Below, in pieces: positions 55,301 through 64,000 of a stretch of DNA of 64,000 nt. Origin of the DNA: Auriscalpium vulgare (Eukaryota; Basidiomycota; Agaricomycetes; Russulales; Auriscalpiaceae); contig JAHBBC010000007.1 of assembly GCA_019915015.1 (NCBI GenBank), positions 1,178,001 through 1,242,000 of the forward strand. The letters run 5' to 3'. The position numbers and the translations under genes were made by a program. The notes below the pieces were generated by a model that was not told the DNA's origin, made no database searches, and saw only the letters and a list, made by a program, of their open reading frames with translations. Every line of letters begins with the position of its first letter. The stretch's first letter is position 1.

Positions 55301-57923
55301 CTCACTGTAGACTCATTCGCGTACTGACTTGGCCTCAGGATTGTTCTGATGTCAGCAACTGTCGACGCTGAGAAGATCTCTCGTTACTTTGGAGACTGCC
55401 CTGTCATGCATGTTCCCGGCCGAACCTACCCTGTAGATATCAGATATCTGGAAGACGCAGTAGAAGTCACACAGTGGACTATTACTGAGACGTCTCCATT
55501 TGCCAAACGATGTATGTCACTCGCTCTGTTTATGTCCGATTGCACCCTGAACTTAATGGCTTACAGTGAACGAGAAATATTACCGCGGCAAACAACGAGC
55601 CGGGTGGACAGAGGACACTGCACCAGCCGAGGATGACGACGAAGAGGCTTCCAACGGCCAAGTCAAGCTAGAAAGGCGTTACTCCGCGAGTACGGCGGCG
55701 ACGATCAACTTATTGGATGAGAGAATCATCCCCTACGATCTCGTCATGCGCCTCTTGGAACGAATATGCTTCCAGGACCCATCGTATGCATCCTACTCTG
55801 CCGCCATTCTGGTTTTCATGCCAGGTATCGCGGACATACGCCGCCTCAATGATCTCCTGACTGATCATCAGCGATTCGGGTCCCCTGAAGAGTTTGTGAT
55901 ACACCCTCTTCATTCCACCGTTTCGAGCGAAAGTCAAGGAGCGGTGTTCGACGTGCCACCCCCTGGTATTCGCAAAATTGTTATCGGTATGTAGTGTCCT
56001 TCGCTCTCCCTCTCGCTCTGCAAGTGCCTAACTGGTCGATTAGCTACCAATATCGCAGAGACAGGTATCACTATCCCTGACATCACTTGCGTCATTGACT
56101 CGGGCAAGCATCGCGAAATGAGGTATGCCCGCAGAAGCTATGTTATTTTCTAATCTTGAATGGCGTTTCGTAGATTCGACGAGAAGAGACAGATTAGTCG
56201 TCTCGTGGAGACATTCATTGCGAAGAGTAACGCGGCTCAGCGAAGAGGTCGTGCGGGCCGAGTGCAGAATGGCTTGTGCTTCCACCTCTTCACGAAGATA
56301 CGCCATGACACACAGGTACTTAAAGAGATCGCAAATGTCAATATCGAAACCTTGACATTGTTTCTGCAGATGGCAGAACACCCCGATCCCGAGATCATGC
56401 GTCTTAGTCTATCAGACCTCGCCCTTCGTATCAAGATCATGAAGGTTAATCTGGGCTCGTCTATCGAGGACGTCTTGGCGCGTGCTCTAGACCCACCGTC
56501 GTCCGTCAACATTCAAAGGGCCATTTCTGTCCTAGTCGAAGTACATTTTAGTCTTTACCGCCGCGATGATTGGGCTCTAATCTAACTGGACAGGTTCGAG
56601 CACTTACTCCCTCGGAGGAGATCACGCCTCTGGGCAGACTTCTTAGCACTCTTCCAACGGACGTACATCTTGGCAAATTTCTTTTGACCGCGACTTCATT
56701 CCGATGTCTGGACCCAGCCCTCACAATTGCGGCGACCTTAAATTCGAAGTCGCCCTTCTTGACGCCTTTCGGACACGAAGACGAAGCTGACCGAGCGAAG
56801 AGTTCATTCCGCACCGGTAATTATGATTTGATCGCTACCACACATCTCCTCACTGCTTCACAGACAATTCGGACTTCATGACCCTCCATAACGCGTTCGC
56901 AAGTTGGAGACGTGCGTCCGCGAATGCAAGCTTCGTCAGACAGTTTTGTCGCAAGAACTTCCTCAGCCATCAGGTGCGTCTCCTCACGAAAACTCGGCCT
57001 GTATCTGACTTGACCTGTTTTCAGACTATGCAGCAGATAGAAGAGCTTCGTCAACAGTTTTTGGGGTGCGTCATAGGGTGCTGCATGAACTGATACCAAA
57101 GCTTATGTTGTCACAGTTACTTGATAGACTCTGGCTTGATACAGGTAGAACGCGCGTACATCAGAGAGCTGAGCAGGCGAGTATCATTCCTTTTGTGTGG
57201 GTCTATATTGCTGAAGGTCTTACAGAGCGCGTTACAATCGGGGGAAGACGAAGTTCATCGCGGTCCCTGCAGAGTTGACCGCCCAGTCAAACAATGCTGC
57301 TCTCGTGAGCGCAGCGCTGGCGGCAGGCTTATATCCGAAGATAATCAGCATCAATTCCTCAAGCGGACAGCTCAGCACCATCACGAATAACCAAACTGTG
57401 GCCTTCCACCCTTCCTCTGTGAATTTTAGGCGGAAAGCTACCGAGTTTGGTGCCAACCACCTAGTATATTTCACACTGATGTGGGTACTTCCGAATTCTG
57501 AGACCGCAGGGCTCACGTACTGATTGCGAGTTCAGGCATTCAAAGAAGCTGTATGCTTGGGAGACAGGCCCAGTGGACGATGTGGCGTTAGCATTAGTTT
57601 GCGGAGACTGCGACTTCAAGGCAAGATCGCTTGTCCTCTTCGCAGGCAGATCCAGTTGCTAACCACCATGGCTCTAGCTCATGACGGACATGGCTTTCAT
57701 GGATCGTAAAGTCAAGTTCCGTGTCCCGGCAAAGACCAACCTCGCTCTCAAACAATTGCGAACTCATCTAGCAACGATACTCGCCAATCAACTTCGTCGT
57801 AAGCCCCTGTCTGAGACGCAGGTGGTTTGGTTGGACATGGCTCTCGCTATCCTCGGGAAGGTGAAGCCAGAGTCGGACGAGAAGAAGCAGACCACTATAC
57901 TCGAAGTCGTAGTACATCAATGA
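52391..57923 (+). CDS. DHX29-type DExH-box RNA helicase
   Basis: Twenty-two exons: 52391..52684, 52733..52845, 52895..53045, 53105..53147, 53204..54384, 54434..54580, 54629..54726, 54777..55086, 55141..55158 (18 bp), 55208..55284, 55339..55511, 55567..55986, 56044..56122, 56174..56315, 56370..56540, 56594..56816, 56864..56973, 57025..57065, 57117..57176, 57226..57480, 57536..57620 and 57678..57923 (about 1478 residues). The N-terminus has a UBA-like segment and the family's RWD-type region. The core has [36 protein letters not shown] and QRRGRAGR, then HA2/OB domains ending in [13 protein letters not shown]29 aids 43S scanning on structured mRNA; yeast YLR419W is a relative. YTHDC2/DHX57-like helicases are alternatives. 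Introns at 57177 and 57621 start with GC. Three introns are multiples of three without stops or nearly so. Confidence 0.9.
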
Positions 57924-57955
57924 CCTGAATATGACTCCGTAATTTGAGATGCAAT

Positions 57956-58023
57956 AGGGGAGCTCAGAGTAGACCGTTTTCGTTTCCGTTTCGTTTTCAA
58001 ACGCCTTTCGTTTTCGATTCGGC
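57956..58023. repeat. Harbinger copy 1 left inverted repeat
   Basis: 68 bp, repeated in inverse at 61276-61343. Its inner part is built of CGTTTCCGTTTCGTTTTC-like subrepeats. Confidence 0.95.
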
Positions 58024-58108
58024 GCCCCGGCGTGATATTACATAATGTCACTCAATCTACGCCGCTGCGCGACACCGCCGCCATTGCTTTCGAGCTCTTC
58101 CACCAGCC

Positions 58109-59432
58109 ATGGCCCGTGCTACCTACCACGATGAGATTATCGACGCATACATCACATATATGGCTATCCAGATGGCACTCATGCCTCCATCTTCAGCCAC
58201 AGCTATGATGGAGCAGCTCCAACGCGATAGCTCAATCCTTCACACCATCCTATCCTCCCGCTACATCAACCCCCGTCCTCCCGTCGTTAAAGCCGGCAAT
58301 CTCCAGCTTGCATGGGAGTATGCACAGGATCCTGCCCATCACCACCGCTTTATCAACATGCTCCGTGTCTCTCCCCACGTCTTCGACACTATCCTTGGCC
58401 TCATCGAGGGTCATCCCGTATTCCAGAACAACTCGAACACCCCGCAGGAGGATATCCGAACGCAATTAGCGGTGACCCTGTACCGTATGGGTCGCTATGG
58501 CAATGGCGCATCTCTCGAGGATATCAGCCGTGCAGCGGGCTGTTCAGAGGGCGCTGTGGAGCTATACACGGAGAGATGTCAGGAGGCGCTGATGTCCTTG
58601 CATGGGATGTTTGTACGGCCGCTAACAGAGGAGGAGAAAGAGGTCGAGAAAAGGTGGATTGATGAGCAGCTTGGTTTCACGGGATCCACCTGGAGGGAGG
58701 GATGGGTGATGTACGACGGGACAATTGTTGTCCTGTACAGTCGCCCCGGCCTCGACGGTGACGCGTACTACACAAGGAAGTGCAACTATGGGTTCAACGT
58801 CCAGGTATGCTGGATATCTTCTAATAGCTCCTGACTGACATATCTGTACACAGATTGGCAATACACCGTCGAATCTACGAATCGTTGACTATTCGCTTGG
58901 CATGACCGGTTCTGCTCATGATGCATCTGCATTTGAGCATACTGCAGCTGTCAAGCATACCGACTGGTTCTTCAGAGGTGACGAGTTTGCATGGGGTGAC
59001 TCTGCGTACCCTGTCAGCTCGCGGACCATCCCAGTTCACAAGAAACCAGCGTCGTTAGACCGCTCAAATGCCTTATTCGACAAACACGTAGCTCGCCTAC
59101 GCGTTCGCTCTGAACACACCATGGGTGCACTCAAGGGCCGATGGCAATCCCTTCGTGGCTTACGGCTCAATATCCGTTACAATCGGGACCATATACGAGC
59201 GTGTCGGTGGATTTCATGTTGCATCATCTTGCACAACGCAGTGCTCGACATCGAAGGATGGGCGAGTGGGACAAGCTTTGCGACTTGGCACTCACGTGCT
59301 CAGGAAGAGGACGATAGGGGGGAGCCAGATGATCCTATAGATGATGATATCACAGAGGATGATGATTGCGAGGCTAGGAGACGTGGCCTTGTGGCAGAAA
59401 TAGTAGCCGCTCAACGAGCAGGACTTGTATAA
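58109..59432 (+). CDS. PIF/Harbinger DDE transposase
   Basis: Exons 58109..58804 and 58854..59432 give 424 residues. The DDE_4 catalytic signs are present: the first Asp in VMYDGTIVVLYSRP, the second in WGDSAYPVSS, and the Glu in RSEHTMGALKGRW. An N-terminal helix-turn-helix-like region (SLEDISRAAGCSEGAVELY) should help DNA binding. The C-terminus is acidic. It should excise and reinsert the element together with the accessory protein. An identical copy lies in inverse orientation at the window end. Confidence 0.92.
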
Positions 59433-59547
59433 ATGAACAAGATTAAATCTGAGATTGTAAAGAGTAAGAGAGATATAATCAGAAAGAAGAAAGGACTGTG
59501 TAGCATTAAATGAGAGGCTGCAGTTAGAAAGGACAAAAGCAAAATGA

Positions 59548-61144
59548 TCAGACTAAGCCTCGCTCCAACTCGTCTGGAACCACAGATGATCCTCGTCCAA
59601 GATCTCTGTCCAACTGGCTCTCATCCCAGGGAGGACTATTTTCTCTCTGGCTTGTCATCTCGCTCTCGGGCTCATCATCCGGAGGTGTCGATGCGCGCGG
59701 CAGAGATGAAGGCGTCGATGCAGCGGTTGACATAGAGCCCGTGCGTGAGATGGAACGAGCGGGCGTAGCGGCGGCGACAACCAGAGGAGGATTCTGAAGG
59801 CGCGATATATTTTCACGGAGATCTTGAAGCTGCAGCTGAAGGTCATCGTCAAGTGCTTCCGACTTGCGGCGATACTCATCGTTCGTCCACAAGCCAATCT
59901 GCAGCTCACGAAAGAGGCGGTCGTGGCGATCGCGAGCGTCTTGGCGAAGACTATTCATGTCATCGCGCAGCCTGTCGACAGCTTTGCGGATGTTCTCTTC
60001 CTTTGACACCGCAAAGCTACGCCTGCCACATGAATTAGTCCACGTGCATTACCAACAACTAGTATTACTTACTCGATGGACTCCTTCAGTATGTCTTGAA
60101 TGCCGGTGCGTGACGTGGGCTTGAAGCGACCCTTCAAGCTCTCCAGCTTCTCTTCCGACAGGTGTGCGGGAGTCTTCTTCGCACTTGCTTGCGACGAGGG
60201 CGGCACGCGGTTCTCTTTGGGAGTGTGTGGCGTCTGCGGTGGCGATCCCGGGCCGGGTGCGGTCGCAGAAGAGTCTTGCGCGAGAGGCGCCGGGCCATCG
60301 TGAACGCGTAGGACGGGGTCTATGTCCTCTTCGCGCGGTTGCCGCACAGGTGGCGCGTCGTCGGGAGGCTGATAGTGCACTGTGCGGTGACCGTCCGGAC
60401 CAACCCCAGTCGTGATGATGATCGGGTTTTCATTTGGGCGGGTGGCAAGGATCGCGTGAATTCGGGGGAAGACAGCGAACTCGGCCTCGATCTCCTCTGC
60501 ACAGGATGTGTTAGCCTCCAGCGTGCTCATCGGAGATCACAAAATGAACTTACGCCAGATATTCTTGTGGCGTGCATCGGTATCCTCGGATGGGCCATCT
60601 GGCCCTATGTAGCAGACCAAATACTCATCTGGACCATCGTCGGCATCACCTGTGTCGACGATGGCCTCATTCCCAGTGAGGACACCTCCACCCGTGCACT
60701 TAATGCGCCGAACCTTGGAGTGATAGGTGATGCGTAGCCTACACAAGCCTGTGAGCACGTATGAGGCATCCAATAAGGGTATGGACATACTGATTTATTT
60801 TCCCGAGCACCTTTGCTCCCAGACTGACGAAATCCGAGTCCGGAGCATCCTTCCAGAGGATGCGAGCAAGCCGCTGACCCGCTGCGACCTTACTTTCTCC
60901 GCTTTTCTTCTGGAAAGATGTCAGTAACAAAGCCCAGATGATGCGTGGGCCACCTGCATACCTCACCACGCTTGTTACCAAACATAACCTTGCGATTTTG
61001 CGGCTGTTCGAGCTCCGTGATGAGCTGCAGGAGCAGCTCATTTGGCTTCTTATTTGTGCCCCAGCTGATGTTCTCCTCACGGGATTTCTTGCCCGGAGCT
61101 GTCTCAGGCTGGTCGGAGTCCGAGCGGCCGCGTTTCCGGGGCAT
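59548..61144 (-). CDS. Harbinger accessory protein (second ORF)
   Basis: Minus-strand exons are 61144..60962, 60909..60791, 60738..60554, 60496..60073 and 60022..59548 (461 residues). The start MPRKRGRSDSD and the region with ENISWGTNKKPNELLLQLI could be a MYB/SANT-like DNA-binding segment, as expected for the second Harbinger gene. The sequence is too divergent to be sure. The C-terminal part (ENIRKAVDRLRDDMNSLRQD onward) is a coiled coil, probably for oligomerisation or for contact with the transposase. It is convergent with the transposase gene, 115 bp between stops. Confidence 0.8.
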
Positions 61145-61275
61145 TAAGAGAGTAGGAGAGTGTAGATTAAGGAGGTATCGCGAGGGAATGAGTGTGTGAG
61201 ACACGAAGACGCCGCACAACGCGAGCGTCACCTAAAGTCACACGATTGTCACACATCGGGTCACTTATGCCGCGG

Positions 61276-61343
61276 GCCGAATCGAAAACGAAAGGCGTTT
61301 GAAAACGAAACGGAAACGAAAACGGTCTACTCTGAGCTCCCCT
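61276..61343. repeat. Harbinger copy 1 right inverted repeat
   Basis: Inverse complement of 57956-58023 over 68 bp. The hexamer AATATT (61344-61349) follows, then the first inverted repeat of copy 2. Confidence 0.95.
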
Positions 61344-61548
61344 AATATTAGGGGAGCTCAGAGTAGACCGTTTTCGTTTCCGTTTCGTTTTCAAACGCCT
61401 TTCGTTTTCGATTCGGCCCGCGGCATAAGTGACCCGATGTGTGACAATCGTGTGACTTTAGGTGACGCTCGCGTTGTGCGGCGTCTTCGTGTCTCACACA
61501 CTCATTCCCTCGCGATACCTCCTTAATCTACACTCTCCTACTCTCTTA

Positions 61549-63145
61549 ATGCCCCGGAAACGCGGCCGCTCGGACTCCGACCAGCCTGAGACAGCTCCGG
61601 GCAAGAAATCCCGTGAGGAGAACATCAGCTGGGGCACAAATAAGAAGCCAAATGAGCTGCTCCTGCAGCTCATCACGGAGCTCGAACAGCCGCAAAATCG
61701 CAAGGTTATGTTTGGTAACAAGCGTGGTGAGGTATGCAGGTGGCCCACGCATCATCTGGGCTTTGTTACTGACATCTTTCCAGAAGAAAAGCGGAGAAAG
61801 TAAGGTCGCAGCGGGTCAGCGGCTTGCTCGCATCCTCTGGAAGGATGCTCCGGACTCGGATTTCGTCAGTCTGGGAGCAAAGGTGCTCGGGAAAATAAAT
61901 CAGTATGTCCATACCCTTATTGGATGCCTCATACGTGCTCACAGGCTTGTGTAGGCTACGCATCACCTATCACTCCAAGGTTCGGCGCATTAAGTGCACG
62001 GGTGGAGGTGTCCTCACTGGGAATGAGGCCATCGTCGACACAGGTGATGCCGACGATGGTCCAGATGAGTATTTGGTCTGCTACATAGGGCCAGATGGCC
62101 CATCCGAGGATACCGATGCACGCCACAAGAATATCTGGCGTAAGTTCATTTTGTGATCTCCGATGAGCACGCTGGAGGCTAACACATCCTGTGCAGAGGA
62201 GATCGAGGCCGAGTTCGCTGTCTTCCCCCGAATTCACGCGATCCTTGCCACCCGCCCAAATGAAAACCCGATCATCATCACGACTGGGGTTGGTCCGGAC
62301 GGTCACCGCACAGTGCACTATCAGCCTCCCGACGACGCGCCACCTGTGCGGCAACCGCGCGAAGAGGACATAGACCCCGTCCTACGCGTTCACGATGGCC
62401 CGGCGCCTCTCGCGCAAGACTCTTCTGCGACCGCACCCGGCCCGGGATCGCCACCGCAGACGCCACACACTCCCAAAGAGAACCGCGTGCCGCCCTCGTC
62501 GCAAGCAAGTGCGAAGAAGACTCCCGCACACCTGTCGGAAGAGAAGCTGGAGAGCTTGAAGGGTCGCTTCAAGCCCACGTCACGCACCGGCATTCAAGAC
62601 ATACTGAAGGAGTCCATCGAGTAAGTAATACTAGTTGTTGGTAATGCACGTGGACTAATTCATGTGGCAGGCGTAGCTTTGCGGTGTCAAAGGAAGAGAA
62701 CATCCGCAAAGCTGTCGACAGGCTGCGCGATGACATGAATAGTCTTCGCCAAGACGCTCGCGATCGCCACGACCGCCTCTTTCGTGAGCTGCAGATTGGC
62801 TTGTGGACGAACGATGAGTATCGCCGCAAGTCGGAAGCACTTGACGATGACCTTCAGCTGCAGCTTCAAGATCTCCGTGAAAATATATCGCGCCTTCAGA
62901 ATCCTCCTCTGGTTGTCGCCGCCGCTACGCCCGCTCGTTCCATCTCACGCACGGGCTCTATGTCAACCGCTGCATCGACGCCTTCATCTCTGCCGCGCGC
63001 ATCGACACCTCCGGATGATGAGCCCGAGAGCGAGATGACAAGCCAGAGAGAAAATAGTCCTCCCTGGGATGAGAGCCAGTTGGACAGAGATCTTGGACGA
63101 GGATCATCTGTGGTTCCAGACGAGTTGGAGCGAGGCTTAGTCTGA
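61549..63145 (+). CDS. Harbinger accessory protein, copy 2
   Basis: Exons 61549..61731, 61784..61902, 61955..62139, 62197..62620 and 62671..63145 (461 residues). It is identical in translation to the copy at 59548-61144, including splice sites, so it adds no new function. It starts close to the palindrome centre, and the two accessory genes are transcribed away from each other out of the central inverted repeats. Confidence 0.8.
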
Positions 63146-63260
63146 TCATTTTGCTTTTGTCCTTTCTAACTGCAGCCTCTCATTTAATGCTACACAGTCC
63201 TTTCTTCTTTCTGATTATATCTCTCTTACTCTTTACAATCTCAGATTTAATCTTGTTCAT

Positions 63261-64000
63261 TTATACAAGTCCTGCTCGTTGAGCGGCTACTATTTCTGCC
63301 ACAAGGCCACGTCTCCTAGCCTCGCAATCATCATCCTCTGTGATATCATCATCTATAGGATCATCTGGCTCCCCCCTATCGTCCTCTTCCTGAGCACGTG
63401 AGTGCCAAGTCGCAAAGCTTGTCCCACTCGCCCATCCTTCGATGTCGAGCACTGCGTTGTGCAAGATGATGCAACATGAAATCCACCGACACGCTCGTAT
63501 ATGGTCCCGATTGTAACGGATATTGAGCCGTAAGCCACGAAGGGATTGCCATCGGCCCTTGAGTGCACCCATGGTGTGTTCAGAGCGAACGCGTAGGCGA
63601 GCTACGTGTTTGTCGAATAAGGCATTTGAGCGGTCTAACGACGCTGGTTTCTTGTGAACTGGGATGGTCCGCGAGCTGACAGGGTACGCAGAGTCACCCC
63701 ATGCAAACTCGTCACCTCTGAAGAACCAGTCGGTATGCTTGACAGCTGCAGTATGCTCAAATGCAGATGCATCATGAGCAGAACCGGTCATGCCAAGCGA
63801 ATAGTCAACGATTCGTAGATTCGACGGTGTATTGCCAATCTGTGTACAGATATGTCAGTCAGGAGCTATTAGAAGATATCCAGCATACCTGGACGTTGAA
63901 CCCATAGTTGCACTTCCTTGTGTAGTACGCGTCACCGTCGAGGCCGGGGCGACTGTACAGGACAACAATTGTCCCGTCGTACATCACCCATCCCTCCCTC
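63261..64000 (-). CDS. PIF/Harbinger DDE transposase, copy 2 (partial)
   Basis: Minus-strand exon 2 is 63839..63261 and is complete. Exon 1 runs from 63889 to beyond the window edge; by symmetry its start codon should lie near 64584. The visible translation equals the C-terminal part of the copy at 58109-59432, including the GDSAYP Asp and the EHTMGALKGRW Glu. Confidence 0.9.

Larger units (their letters stand above)
57956..61343. mobile_element. PIF/Harbinger transposon, complete copy 1
   Basis: This 3388-bp element has 68-bp perfect terminal inverted repeats (57956-58023 and 61276-61343, beginning AGGGGAGCTC). Three-base AAT flanks both ends (57953-57955 and 61344-61346), consistent with the 3-bp target duplication of Harbinger elements. 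It carries a DDE transposase gene on plus (58109-59432) and a second gene on minus (59548-61144), tail to tail, the standard two-gene Harbinger layout. The element begins 33 bp after the stop codon of the DHX29-type gene, so it lies in or just past that gene's 3' UTR. Both genes are open, so this copy could be active. Confidence 0.92.
58693..64000. repeat. Large perfect-looking palindrome
   Basis: Every position x mirrors 122693 minus x around a centre at 61346/61347. The visible arms are 58693-61346 and 61347-64000, about 2.65 kb each. Mirrored genes and open frames have the same lengths and identical translations in all frames compared, so identity is at or near 100 percent. The arms are two Harbinger copies joined by AATATT. 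The right arm runs off the window. Confidence 0.93.
61350..64000. mobile_element. PIF/Harbinger transposon copy 2, inverted, cut by window end
   Basis: Inverse copy of the element at 57956-61343, starting with the same 68-bp repeat (61350-61417) and preceded by ATT. If complete it would end near 64737. The accessory gene is full length and the transposase gene is partial because of the window edge. Confidence 0.92.

Noticed and set aside
57956..64000. Reading the palindrome as a plain assembly artefact
   Set aside because: Not excluded, but the symmetry centre lies exactly 3 bp beyond the inverted repeats, with AAT/ATT target-like trinucleotides, which a random fold-back would rarely give. 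Kept as a finding with the artefact test stated.

Overview
This window looks like a chromosome segment from a filamentous basidiomycete, probably an Agaricomycete. Genes are compact, lie on both strands, and are cut by many introns of about 45-60 bp. The proteins are fungal housekeeping types (HapX-like bZIP, CMC1, PEX11, NudE, SLX9) with basidiomycete-style low-complexity tails. I set exon boundaries by hand from GT/GC-AG signals, reading-frame continuity and remembered family conservation. Product names rest on motif recognition, not on database searches.

Layout. 1-8.3 kb: 3' end of the eIF3 subunit b gene, a HapX-type iron regulator, a pentatricopeptide-repeat protein, then about 2.2 kb with no gene I can support. 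8.3-19.7 kb: a stand-alone adenylate-forming enzyme, a XRCC2-like RAD51 paralogue, an intact 5.3-kb hAT transposon (11759-17088), and a coiled-coil protein. 20.2-31.6 kb: SLX9, an EamA/SLC35F-type transporter, a four-helix membrane protein, a FAM192A/Fyv6-type and an ESS2-type splicing factor (convergent), NudE, and the exosome cap protein CSL4. 31.8-45.4 kb has many organellar genes: pyruvate dehydrogenase E2, KAE1, a GT8 glycosyltransferase, ribosomal protein eS28, a CNH-domain protein that ends early, lipoyl synthase, CMC1, PEX11 and fumarase. 46.2-57.9 kb: the INO80 remodelling ATPase (16 exons) and a DHX29-type DExH helicase (22 exons). 57.96 kb to the window end: two head-to-head, apparently identical PIF/Harbinger elements forming a large palindrome centred at 61346/61347.

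The two transposons are the accessory content. The hAT element has 20-bp terminal inverted repeats, an exact 8-bp target duplication, and one spliced gene that appears to fuse a complete ULP1-type (C48) protease to a BED-finger hAT transposase. It inserted into the short divergent promoter between the XRCC2-like gene and the coiled-coil gene, and appears to have created the ATG now found at the start of the XRCC2-like frame. The Harbinger element has 68-bp inverted repeats, a DDE transposase gene and a second accessory gene. It begins 33 bp past the DHX29 stop codon.

Gene-structure oddities: about seven introns are best explained as GC-AG. Two genes (SLX9, eS28) have a first coding exon that is only the ATG. 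The fumarase gene carries an in-frame upstream leader suited to dual mitochondrial and cytosolic products.
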